DNA of 64,000 nucleotides from Lachnospiraceae bacterium MD308 (GTDB lineage: Bacteria > Bacillota > Clostridia > Lachnospirales > Lachnospiraceae), in assembly GCA_010206225.2 (NCBI GenBank), contig VIQU02000002.1, positions 480-64,479 of the forward strand, given 5' to 3'. The translations under genes were made by a program, and so were the position numbers. Below, in pieces: positions 50,729 through 60,519 of this stretch. Numbering within the stretch: position 1 is the stretch's first letter; each line of letters begins with the position of its first letter. The notes below the pieces were generated by a model, which saw only the letters and a list, made by a program, of their open reading frames with translations, was not told the origin of the DNA and ran no database searches.

Positions 50729-52047
50729 ATGGATGAAAACAAATCTTTGAATTACGTATTGGTCCTTATGGCGAATCTGAATCTGATAATAATCTTGTAT
50801 ATATCGGTATTCATGGCATATAGTTTGTCTGGATATATACGAGCCAATTCTGCACATGAATTTTTGCTTGAGATAGATAAGGCGCCGATTGCGGCATGGA
50901 AGATACCAACGATATCTTTGTGTCTGTATCTGGTGATACTCCTGCTCATGCGCATGCATAATATCAGCAATGCCGGACTGATCGTAAAAGTAGCCCTTGA
51001 ACTCGGGATCAGCTTTTTGGCAGTTATATTCTGGGATTTGCCTATACGGGTATTTTGCTTTTTATTCTTGCGGATACAATGAAATGGTTTCCAAAATCAA
51101 AATGGAAATTTACGTTTGCAGTTGTGATTTGCATGTTTTATCTCTTGATGGACTTTAATTTGCTTGTGACATACTTTGATGTTGTTCCTCTGGAAAAATA
51201 TCTGGAGTATTTTCAGAATGACATGCGTTCAATGCTTTTAGGAATTATAAATATTATGAGTTCTTTGAATACCTTTATTTTTCTTGTTTATATGATTCTG
51301 CTTGTGAGGATGCAGATGAGCGAGAAAGATAAGATTATGGTGTTGAATGAGCAGTTAAATTTTACAAATGCTGAATTGCAGGAAGCAAACAGACAGTTGG
51401 AGGAATATGCAAAAGAGTCGGTCAGGATGACTGAAACGAAGGAGAGGAACCGGCTGGCAAGAGAGATTCATGATACGCTGGGGCATGCTCTGACAGGAAT
51501 TATAACGGGAATAGAGGCATGTACAGCCTTGATGGACGTAGCGCCGGAGGCTACAAAGGTACAGTTGAATGCGATAGCGGAGGTCGCCAGACAGGGAGTT
51601 ACTGATGTGCGCCGCTCTGTAAAAGCGCTCAGACCGGACGCTTTGGAAAAGCTGGATCTTCAGAAGGCGATTCTTCAGATTGTTGACGAGATGAGTATGG
51701 CAACAAGTGCAAAGATTGATTATCAATGCAGGACAAGACTGAGTGGATTTAACGATGATGAGGAGGATATCATTTATAGAATTGTTCAGGAAAGCATCAC
51801 AAATTCCATTCGCCACGGGAAAGCGGATAGGATTCAGATACAGATAGACAGAGAATATAATATGCTGAAAATATACATTAAAGATAATGGGATTGGATGC
51901 AAGACAGTTCAAAAAGGGTTTGGACTGCATCATATGGAGGAACGGCTCGATATGCTGCATGGGGAGCTTACATATAGCGGTGAGGACGGATTTATGATAG
52001 ATGCCCGCATCCCGATTCGATGGGGCACGGAGGAGAAGGATGATTAA
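50729..52047 (+). pseudogene. Membrane sensor histidine kinase (NarL/LytS-type dimerisation domain), frameshifted
   Basis: N-part 50729-51082 and C-part 51055-52047; frames join at T5 run 51013-51017 (SFL -> SFFGSYILGFAYTGILLFILADTMKW); H-box AREIHDTLGHALTGI, NSIRHGKADR, GIGCKTVQKGFGLHHMEERLDMLHG. Confidence 0.75.
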
Positions 52048-52714
52048 AATATTGATTGCAGATGATCAGGAACTGATACGCCAGAGTATACAGATTGTGC
52101 TTGGACTAGAAAAAGATATCGAAGTTATTGATACGGTGGCGAATGGATTAGAGGTTATACGTTCTGTGCGTAAGATGAAACCAGATGTGATATTGATGGA
52201 TATCAGGATGCCGGAGATGGATGGAGTAGTCTGTACGCAGATTATCAAGGAGAATTATCCGAATATCAAAATTATCATTCTGACTACCTTTGATGATGAT
52301 GAATATGTATTTAATGCATTAAAATACGGGGCAAGCGGTTATCTGCTGAAAGGAATTTCAACAAAGGAGCTGTCGGATGCTGTCCGCAAGGTATATCAGG
52401 GGAGCGCTATGATCAACGGCGATATTGCCTCGAAGGTTGTGAAGCTGTTTTCTAGAATGGCCCAGTCAAATATTGCAATACATGTAGACAAAGAGCAGGT
52501 ATCTGATTTAAAAAGAACAGAATGGCAGATTATTTCGTTAGTCGGGTGCGGTATGTCTAACAAGGAGATTGCAGGCAAACTCAGACTGTCTGAGGGAACA
52601 GTACGGAACAATCTTAGCAATATATTAAGTAAGCTGGAGCTCAGAGACAGGACACAGTTGGCAATCTGGGCGGTACAGACAGGAGCAGTCAATCAGGATT
52701 TTGAAGACGAATAG
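52040..52714 (+). CDS. NarL/FixJ family response regulator
   Basis: MIKILIADDQELIRQS; DVILMDIRMPEMDG; C-terminal LuxR HTH. Confidence 0.93.
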   Translation: MIKILIADDQELIRQSIQIVLGLEKDIEVIDTVANGLEVIRSVRKMKPDVILMDIRMPEMDGVVCTQIIKENYPNIKIIILTTFDDDEYVFNALKYGASGYLLKGISTKELSDAVRKVYQGSAMINGDIASKVVKLFSRMAQSNIAIHVDKEQVSDLKRTEWQIISLVGCGMSNKEIAGKLRLSEGTVRNNLSNILSKLELRDRTQLAIWAVQTGAVNQDFEDE

Positions 52715-52717
52715 TTT

Positions 52718-54061
52718 ATGGTTGGAATAAGAGAAGACAGAAACATTATATTGGGCAGCATATGTGGTATACTCTTACTTATTGTGTGTCTGATTTACAG
52801 CGGAATATATAAAGAATGGCCGGAAAGCGGATCAAGGAAGCTTACTATCGGCGTGTTTTCTGACAGCTACTGGGAAGTTCAGAATGGGTATTCCTATCGT
52901 ATTCTGGAAGATGCTATCCGTATTTTTGAAAAACAGAATCCGGGAATACAAGTAGATTATGTAAGCGGGGTGCTGAAAGCGGATTATACAGAATGGTTAT
53001 CTGAACAGATCTTATCTGAAGAGGCGCCGGATCTGTTTTTTGTCCTTGCAGAGGACTTCAATGATCTTGCCGAGATTGGTGCGTTGAAAGATATTACCTC
53101 TTTGATAGAGAAGGATAAAACATTTAACAGCGATGACTTTTATTCATCTGCATACAAATACGGACGGTATGATAAGATTCAGTATTCACTGCCATATGAG
53201 TGTGCGCCAAAGCTGATGTTTGTAAATAAAAGTATTTTGGATAAAGAGGGAATAGCAATACCGAATGAAGAGTGGACATGGGAAGACTTTTATGATATCT
53301 GCAAAGCGGTTACGAAAGACACAGACGGAAATGGAGTGGCAGATCAGTTTGGAGTTGTGGGATATACATGGAGGGAGGCGTTTGAATCCAACGGTGTAAA
53401 ACTATTTAACCGACGTGGAACCGAATGCCGCCTGACAGGCAGCAATGTAGAGGATGCGCTTGTGTTTTTGGAAAAGATAAGTGAATTGGAGAGTGAATAT
53501 GACGTTACAACACACGATTTTGATCTGGGCAATGTCGTATTCCAGCCAATGCCGTTTTCCGAGTATCGTGCATATAAGCCATATCCTTTAAGTATTAAAA
53601 AATATTCCGGGTTTGAGTGGGAATGTGTTCCTATGCCCAAAGGACCTGCGGGAGATAATATATCTACGCTTGACACGCTTCTTCTTGCAATGAATGCGAA
53701 TACCAAAAATACGGAATATGCGTGGGAATTTATGAAGATGCTGACCTGTGATACTCATATACAGTCAGAAATATTTGATTATTCGGAAGGCGTATCTGTC
53801 CTGAAGGATGTGACAGAATCAGACCGGACACTTCAAAGTCTGATAGAAAGTTCGGGGAATACCGGCGGGCTGAATCAGGAGATTTTAAGCAATGCAGTCG
53901 AGAATGCAGTTGTTGCTCCGCGTTTCAGGAATTACAGTCAGACGACGGCGGAGGTAGAAAAGGCCGTCGACTCGATTATCGGCGGAAATTCGAACATCAG
54001 CATGGAACAAATTATCTGGAACCGGGAAATTAATAAATATTTAAAAGCTAACGGGAGATAG
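52718..54061 (+). CDS. Extracellular solute-binding protein family 1, N-terminal membrane anchor
   Basis: ILGSICGILLLIVCLIYSG anchor; EEWTWEDFYDICKAVTKDTDGNGVADQFGVVGYTW. Confidence 0.85.
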   Translation: MVGIREDRNIILGSICGILLLIVCLIYSGIYKEWPESGSRKLTIGVFSDSYWEVQNGYSYRILEDAIRIFEKQNPGIQVDYVSGVLKADYTEWLSEQILSEEAPDLFFVLAEDFNDLAEIGALKDITSLIEKDKTFNSDDFYSSAYKYGRYDKIQYSLPYECAPKLMFVNKSILDKEGIAIPNEEWTWEDFYDICKAVTKDTDGNGVADQFGVVGYTWREAFESNGVKLFNRRGTECRLTGSNVEDALVFLEKISELESEYDVTTHDFDLGNVVFQPMPFSEYRAYKPYPLSIKKYSGFEWECVPMPKGPAGDNISTLDTLLLAMNANTKNTEYAWEFMKMLTCDTHIQSEIFDYSEGVSVLKDVTESDRTLQSLIESSGNTGGLNQEILSNAVENAVVAPRFRNYSQTTAEVEKAVDSIIGGNSNISMEQIIWNREINKYLKANGR

Positions 54062-54117
54062 GCATGACAGGCTGGTGACAATTATCATAGAAATCATGAC
54101 AAATGTAATGCGAAAAA

Positions 54118-54154
54118 GATGACACTTGTGAACTGTGCAAGTGTCATCTTTTTT
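54118..54154 (+). terminator. Rho-independent terminator
   Basis: GATGACACTTG-tgaactgtg-CAAGTGTCATC-TTTTTT. Confidence 0.9.
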
Positions 54155-54204
54155 ATATACTGTTCTTGAAGTTAAGAGAAAACGGAAAAGAGAGGAAAGA
54201 AAAG

Positions 54205-54633
54205 ATGAAGTACATTGTTTTAGTCAGCCATGGAACATTTGCACCGGGATTGCACAATGCGTTACTGATGCTGGCAGGAGAGAGCCGGACGGATATTCTT
54301 TCAACCAGCCTGGAAAATGGTATGGGGTCGGATACATATATTGAGAATGTCCGTAAATGTGTCTCAAAGATTACGGAGAAAGATGAGATTCTTCTGTTAG
54401 GAGATCTGGTCGGAGGTTCTCCGCTTACGTTAGCGTCGAATGTTATTGCGGAACGCGGACTGTTATCCAGAACAGTGATACTCGGAGGAGTGAATCTTCC
54501 GTTTGCGCTGAGCGCAGCGCTTATGAAAGATGATATGGAGCTTAATGAGCTGATAGACGCGCTGCTTCCGGAGGCAAGAGAAGTAATGCAGGAGTTCAAG
54601 GTATACGTAGAAGAAAATGAGGATGATATTTAA
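54205..54633 (+). CDS. PTS mannose/fructose/sorbose family EIIA
   Basis: MKYIVLVSHGTFAPGLHNALLMLAG. Confidence 0.88.
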   Translation: MKYIVLVSHGTFAPGLHNALLMLAGESRTDILSTSLENGMGSDTYIENVRKCVSKITEKDEILLLGDLVGGSPLTLASNVIAERGLLSRTVILGGVNLPFALSAALMKDDMELNELIDALLPEAREVMQEFKVYVEENEDDI

Positions 54634-54646
54634 GGAGGATAAGAAA

Positions 54647-55141
54647 ATGGCAGTATCATTTATTCGTGTAGACGACCGTATGATTCATGGACAGACCTGT
54701 ACAAGATGGGCGCTTGAGTACCCCTGTGACGGGCTGATCGCTGTAAACAACACAGCAGCTAAAAACCCGGTATTGAAAGCCGCTTATAAGAGCGCAAGCG
54801 GAAAGAAGACATTTGTCTGGAGCATTGACGAGTTTGCGGCGAAGAGCGAAAAAGTATTAAACAGTAAGGATAATTATTTCCTTATTACAAAGAATTCGCT
54901 GGATATGGAAAAGATTCTGGTTGAACAGGGATTCAAGCCGGGAATTGACACAGTGATCATCGGACCTTGCAATGACAGACCGGGAACAACAAAGCTTGGA
55001 AATAACCAGTCGATCACTCAGGAAGAGGCACAGGCGCTGGAGAACATTATGAAGGCCGGATATGAAGTAGAGTTTGCTTTGTTGAAGGAAGAAGCGATCG
55101 GGAACTGGAAAAAATTCAGAGGACAATTTGGATTTCACTAA
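54647..55141 (+). CDS. PTS mannose/fructose/sorbose family EIIB
   Basis: FIRVDDRMIHGQTCTRWALEYPCDGLIAVNN. Confidence 0.92.
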   Translation: MAVSFIRVDDRMIHGQTCTRWALEYPCDGLIAVNNTAAKNPVLKAAYKSASGKKTFVWSIDEFAAKSEKVLNSKDNYFLITKNSLDMEKILVEQGFKPGIDTVIIGPCNDRPGTTKLGNNQSITQEEAQALENIMKAGYEVEFALLKEEAIGNWKKFRGQFGFH

Positions 55142-55155
55142 GGAGGAAAAACATT

Positions 55156-55998
55156 ATGACTATTAGTTGGTTACAAGCAGTATTGCTGGGCCTGTTCGCA
55201 TCATTATCAAGCATGCCTGACATGGGAGGTTCATCAATTGGTAACTACACATTAGGAAGACCACTGATCGGTGGCCTGGTGTGCGGAATTATCTTAGGAG
55301 ACATGTCAACAGGTATCTTAGTAGGATGCTCTATGCAGGTTGTTTACATTGCACTGGTTACACCGGGCGGAACCGTATCCGCAGATGTCCGTGCAGTCAG
55401 CTATATCGGGATTCCTTTAGCAATGGTTGCGCTGGGAAGCTACGGTCTGTCTGCAGCATCTACGGAAGGTGCGGCACTTGCAACTTCCTTTGGAACAATG
55501 GTTGGCACACTTGGAACCGTATTATTCTACGGAACGGCTACGATTAACCTTTTGTGGCAGCATATCGGCTGGAAGGCTGTTGAAAAGAGACAGTATAAGA
55601 AGCTTTATCTGGTTGATATGGGACTTCCGTGGATTTCACATCTGGCATGTTCTTTTATTCCTACCGTTATTATGTGTAAGATGGGAGCGGATGTGGTTGA
55701 GATGATCAAGAAAGCTCTTCCAATGGATGGAATTGCCATGAAGACACTGTTTACTGTCGGCGCACTCCTTCCTTGCGTAGGTATTGCGATTCTTCTGAAA
55801 CAGATTGTAAAACAGGTAACAGACTTTATTCCATTCCTGTTCGGCTTTGCGTTAGCGGCATCGATAGGAATCAATCTCGTATCCGCAACAGTTGTAGCAG
55901 CAATGTTTGCGATTATTAACTATAAGATAAAGATGCTGTCCGTAAATAAAGCGGCGGTGGCAGCAGATGGATTTGACGATGATGAGGAGGAAATCTGA
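55156..55998 (+). CDS. PTS mannose/fructose/sorbose family EIIC
   Basis: WLQAVLLGLFASLSSMPD...GCSMQVVYIALVTPGGTVSADVR. Confidence 0.9.
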   Translation: MTISWLQAVLLGLFASLSSMPDMGGSSIGNYTLGRPLIGGLVCGIILGDMSTGILVGCSMQVVYIALVTPGGTVSADVRAVSYIGIPLAMVALGSYGLSAASTEGAALATSFGTMVGTLGTVLFYGTATINLLWQHIGWKAVEKRQYKKLYLVDMGLPWISHLACSFIPTVIMCKMGADVVEMIKKALPMDGIAMKTLFTVGALLPCVGIAILLKQIVKQVTDFIPFLFGFALAASIGINLVSATVVAAMFAIINYKIKMLSVNKAAVAADGFDDDEEEI

Positions 55999-55999
55999 T

Positions 56000-56833
56000 A
56001 TGGAAAAGAAATTATCGAAAAAAGCGCTGACGAAATCTTTTCATAACTGGTATTACAGACATTTGACATGCTTTTCACAGGAGCATATGCAGACATTTGG
56101 CTATCTCTGCGCAATGCTTCCGCTGGTGGAAGAATTATATGACAATGAAGATGATAAGGCAAAAGCAATGAATACATATACAGCATTCTTTAATACAGAG
56201 CCGCAGCTTGGTACCGTAGTCGTAGGTATCACAGCAGGTCTGGAGGAAGCAAGGGCGAACGGCGCCGAGGATGTAGATGAAGAAGCGATCAACGGTCTTC
56301 GTGCCGGTCTTATGGGACCGATCGCAGGAATCGGAGATTCGCTGGTTGTAGGAACCGTAATCCCGATACTTCTTGGTATCGCGATGGGTATGTCTACAGG
56401 AGGCTCGCCGCTTGGAGCAATCTTTTACATCATCGTATGGAACCTGTTTGCATATTTCGGAATGAGATTCATGTATTTCAAAGGATATCAGCTCGGCGGA
56501 AAGGCCGTAGATTTTCTGATCGGCGCACAGGGCGAAGCATTGAGAGATTCTATCTCCATGCTTGGCGGTATCGTAATCGGCGCAGTATCCGCAACATGGG
56601 TAAGCGTAACAACATCGCTGCAGTTATTGAATGAAGAAGGCGAGCCTTATCTGGTGCTGCAGGATAAGTTAAATGATGTATTTCCGGGACTGTTGACGGC
56701 TGTGTTTATCATTATATGCTGGTTTTTAATGGCAAAAAAGAAGATGTCACCGATTAAAGTAATGCTTATATTAGTAGTCGTAGCATTCCTTGGAGTATTA
56801 GTAGGATTCTTCAATCCTGGATTAGCATATTAA
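56000..56833 (+). CDS. PTS mannose/fructose/sorbose family EIID
   Basis: GLRAGLMGPIAGIGDSLVVGTVIPILLGIAMG. Confidence 0.93.
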   Translation: MEKKLSKKALTKSFHNWYYRHLTCFSQEHMQTFGYLCAMLPLVEELYDNEDDKAKAMNTYTAFFNTEPQLGTVVVGITAGLEEARANGAEDVDEEAINGLRAGLMGPIAGIGDSLVVGTVIPILLGIAMGMSTGGSPLGAIFYIIVWNLFAYFGMRFMYFKGYQLGGKAVDFLIGAQGEALRDSISMLGGIVIGAVSATWVSVTTSLQLLNEEGEPYLVLQDKLNDVFPGLLTAVFIIICWFLMAKKKMSPIKVMLILVVVAFLGVLVGFFNPGLAY

Positions 56834-56850
56834 ATATTGGAGGTAACGCC

Positions 56851-57135
56851 ATGAATACAACTGAAAAAATAAGATTATCGAATGAAACCCAAATGCAGCT
56901 AAAAGCCCTCAAAAAAATAGAAGTATGGAAAAACATCGCCATTGCGCTGTCTACGTTAGGCGTAGCGCTTACCTATGCGGGAATGGCGGGAAATAGCCGT
57001 AATCTTTTTCTTGGTATTCCTGGCGTTATTATCATATTAGCTGGTCTTATCAGCGCCCTGATCCTTAATCTCGGATTGAAGAACGGAAGAAGAAATGTAA
57101 AGAAGATGCTTCGTATACTGGAAGGAGAGCTATGA
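56851..57135 (+). CDS. Hypothetical two-TM protein in PTS operon
   Basis: ORF with RBS between EIID and HAD gene. Confidence 0.6.
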   Translation: MNTTEKIRLSNETQMQLKALKKIEVWKNIAIALSTLGVALTYAGMAGNSRNLFLGIPGVIIILAGLISALILNLGLKNGRRNVKKMLRILEGEL

Positions 57136-57947
57136 TGGACAGAATTAAATTAATCTGTGCAGATATTGACGGCACATTACTTGATGATAACAAAAGAGTG
57201 CTTCCTCAGGTAAAGGAAAGTCTCAGAAAAGTGGCGGAAAGCGGAGTGCGAATTGCACTTGCTTCTGGAAGAATGCCGGCGGGAGTCGAGCTTGTGGAGA
57301 AGGAGCTTGGCATACCGTGCATAAAGATCTGCAATGCGGGGACCTGCATTTTGCTGGGGAACCAGTGTATCACCATGAAATATCTGCTTCCAGATGTGAT
57401 GGAACATATCTATGTAGATATTGCAAAAAAGAATAATCTTCCTCTTTGGATATTCAGGGAGAGGGAGTGGTATGTAACAGATGTCGACTCTTTTGTCGAA
57501 CGGGAGACAGAGATCATAAAATACCAGCCGAAGGTAGTTAAAGTTAGGAAACTGGCAGACGAGTGGAGCCAGGAAGGAACCGGTCCATGCAAATTGCTGA
57601 TTGCGGCAGACGCAGATATATTAAAACGGATTCAGCAGGAGATAAAGGAACAGAACTGGAAGGATGTAGATCTTGCATGTTCCGCGGATCATTTGCTGGA
57701 GATATTCCCTCAGGGGGTAACAAAAGCAACTGCCTTGTCCGCAGTCTGCAGTATGCTGGACATTGAGCCAAAGGATACTCTTGCGATCGGAGATCATGAA
57801 CTGGATATTCCAATGATAGAGATGGCAGGAATCGGGGTTGCGATGGGTAATGCGATCAGCGAATTGAAGGAAAAAGCCGATTATGTGACAAAGACGAACA
57901 ACGAGGCAGGAGTTGCCTACGCTTTAGATATTATCTGGCATAGATAA
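57135..57947 (+). CDS. Cof-type HAD phosphatase
   Basis: LICADIDGTLLDDNKRV; AIGDHELDIPMIEMAGIGVAMGNA. Confidence 0.9.
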   Translation: MDRIKLICADIDGTLLDDNKRVLPQVKESLRKVAESGVRIALASGRMPAGVELVEKELGIPCIKICNAGTCILLGNQCITMKYLLPDVMEHIYVDIAKKNNLPLWIFREREWYVTDVDSFVERETEIIKYQPKVVKVRKLADEWSQEGTGPCKLLIAADADILKRIQQEIKEQNWKDVDLACSADHLLEIFPQGVTKATALSAVCSMLDIEPKDTLAIGDHELDIPMIEMAGIGVAMGNAISELKEKADYVTKTNNEAGVAYALDIIWHR

Positions 57948-57960
57948 GGAGGATAAGATT

Positions 57961-58218
57961 ATGGTAAAATTTACATTCGCAGTAAACGATGAAATGGGAT
58001 TGCATGCAAGACCGGCAGGAGCTCTGGTAAAGGAAGCGGCAAAATGCTCCAGCAAGGTTACGATCCGTAAGGGAGAGAAAACCGGAGACGCGAAACGTAT
58101 TTTTAATGTCATGGGGCTTTCCATAAAAGCGAACGAAGAGGTCGAGATCATAGTGGAAGGCGATAAGGAGCAGGAAGAGGCAGCTCATTTAGAAGCCTTT
58201 GTAAAAGAAAATATATGA
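57961..58218 (+). CDS. HPr-family phosphocarrier protein
   Basis: NDEMGLHARPAGALVKEAAKCSSKVTI; ..FNVMGLSIKANEEVEI. Confidence 0.9.
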   Translation: MVKFTFAVNDEMGLHARPAGALVKEAAKCSSKVTIRKGEKTGDAKRIFNVMGLSIKANEEVEIIVEGDKEQEEAAHLEAFVKENI

Positions 58219-58231
58219 TCGGGGTGGCGTC

Positions 58232-59756
58232 ATGGAGAAAGTAAACGGCAAGTCCATTTTAAAGGGAATAGCGATCGGGAAAATATTGTTTTACCGGAAG
58301 GGAGAACAGTCTGTAAAACGTATTAAGGTAGATGATACGGCAGCGGAGATCAGACGTTATGAGGCAGCCAGAGAAACTGCGGTAGAGCAATTAAACGAGT
58401 TGTACCAGAAGGCTTTAAAAGAAGTCGGAGAAATGAACGCAGCGGTATTTGAGGTGCACGCAATGATGGTAGAGGACGGGGATTATGTTGACTCCATTCA
58501 GAACATTATTGAAACACAGCAGGTAAATGCAGAGTATGCGGTTGCAATTACGGGAGATAACTTTTCCAAAATGTTCGCTCAGATGGATGATGAGTATTTT
58601 AAGGCGCGCGCTGTTGATGTCAAAGACATTTCAGAAAGAATCGTCAATATACTGAGCGGCAATACAGACGGCGGAGATATCGGCGATGAACCTGTTATTA
58701 TTGTGGCGGATGATCTGGCTCCGAGCGAAACGGTTCAGATGGATAAAGATAAGCTGCTTGCATTCGTAACCCGGCACGGCTCATCCAATTCTCATACTGC
58801 GATCCTTGCAAGGACAATGAATATCCCGGCGCTGATCGGCATTGATATTAATGAGGAATGGAACGGGAAGCCTGCGGTTGTCGATGGGTATGAAGGAGTT
58901 TTATATATAGAGCCTGATGAGGAAAGCTGCAGAAAATTGAAGGAACGCAAAGAGGAAGATGAAAAAGCGAGAAATCTTCTGCAGGATCTGAAGGGAAAAG
59001 AGGACGTTACTCTTGACGGAAAGAAAATTAAATTGTATGCAAATATTGGAGGCGTCAAAGATGTCGCGAGCGTCCTTGCCAATGATGCGGCCGGGATCGG
59101 CTTGTTCAGGAGCGAATTTTTGTATCTGGAATCTGAGGATTACCCAAGCGAGGAAAGCCAGTTTCAGGCGTATAAAACAGTAGCCGAGAATATGGCTGGA
59201 AGAAAAGTGATCGTCCGGACGCTGGATATCGGCGCGGGCCCTGCTTCGGGCAAGTGTTTTTGGAAATATTGCCATTATGTACCCGATGATCATATCTGTA
59301 GATGAAGTCCGCAGAATCAAGGAAATCGTGGGACTGGTCAAAAAAGAATTAGAGGTTGACGGGATCAGCTATAATGATGTGGAGCAGGGGATCATGATAG
59401 AGACTCCCGCGTCTGTGGTGATCAGCGATGAACTGGCGAAGGAAGTTGATTTCTTTAGCATTGGAACAAATGATCTGACGCAATATACTCTTGCCATAGA
59501 CAGACAGAATATGAAACTTGATAATATCTATGATCCGCATCATCCGGCTGTGCTGCGTATGATCCAGATGACGATTGAGAATGGGCACAAACATGGATGC
59601 TGGGTAGGAATCTGCGGGGAGCTTGGCGCAGATACTACGCTTACGCAGACCTTTATCGAGATGGGGATCGACGAATTGTCAGTATCGCCGTCCTGCGTAC
59701 TGCCGATTCGCAAAAATATACGGGAAATCAGAGTGAATAAGGAAAAGCTGTTTTAA
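58232..59756 (+). pseudogene. ptsI: PTS enzyme I, internally deleted and frameshifted
   Basis: Part 1 58232 to about 59230 (GIAIGKILFY..VTRHGSSNSHTAILAR..VIVRTLDIGA); part 2 in another frame ARALLRASVFGNIAIMYPMIISVDEVRRI..GTNDLTQYTLAIDRQN; about 40 expected residues absent at the join. Confidence 0.8.
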
Positions 59757-59760
59757 CCGG

Positions 59761-59949
59761 ATGAAGGGAGGAGCTTATGAATATTTGCATGAAGAGCTTC
59801 CGAAGCATATCTTTGAGGAACTTAAGCATTTCTTTTCAATCTACAAATATCTGGAAGGGAAGGATACCGTTGTAAATGAATTCAAAGGCCCGATAGATGC
59901 GGTTGCATGTATTGAAAAGTGCATGGAAAACTATAAATATAGATTTTAG
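59761..59949 (+). pseudogene. C-terminal fragment of inorganic pyrophosphatase
   Basis: YEYLHEELPKHIFEELKHFFSIYKYLEGKDTVVNEFKGPIDAVACIEKCMENY resembles the C-terminus of family I PPase; no N-terminal part. Confidence 0.55.
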
Positions 59950-60158
59950 AAAAAATAAAGGATCAGAGGAAATGCAGCACAGAGACAGCCCGCAGTGGCT
60001 GGTCATTGCTGTTGCAATATATACAAGCATAACGATGTTCCGTTCGGCAGCAAAGACAGAATAAAGCGATATATATTGAACGGAGATATAACAAAATATA
60101 TATCGGATCCAATCAGTGAGATGAGAAATATGACAGTAAGCAGGAATCTGGGCTCTGG

Positions 60159-60419
60159 ATGGATTATATCGGGGGAGCGCTTATCTTTTATGGGTTTCTG
60201 TTAAGCATCTGGGAGAAGCACAACGATCTGGAGCTTTACTATGTACATGGAAAGGATTGGGGCAGCGCCGGCGCCAGGGTGATGAATAACAGCGGCTTTA
60301 TACAGGCTGTCGGTGTAACGGCCATGGCCAGCAGTATGAACAGGGGTGTATGGATCGCCTTGGCAGTAGCGGCAGGCCGGATTGTGCCGGGAACCCCCCG
60401 TTATGATCGTAATGTTTGA
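60159..60419 (+). pseudogene. Membrane protein fragment, probably degraded
   Basis: GGALIFYGFLLSIWEKHNDLELYYVHGKDWGSAGARVMNNSGFIQAVGVTAMASSMNRGVWIALAVAAG; stops upstream in frame. Confidence 0.35.
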
Positions 60420-60470
60420 GGGATCGAAACCCGTAGTGGCGAGGTTGTAACGGAGAGTGTAAAACAAGAT

Positions 60471-60505
60471 AACAGGGAGCGGAGGGTAAGTTCGCTCCCT
60501 GTTTG
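60471..60505 (-). terminator. Terminator downstream of MerR gene
   Basis: AACAGGGAGCG...CGCTCCCTGTT. Confidence 0.6.
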
Positions 60506-60519
60506 CGATATTTTGATAA

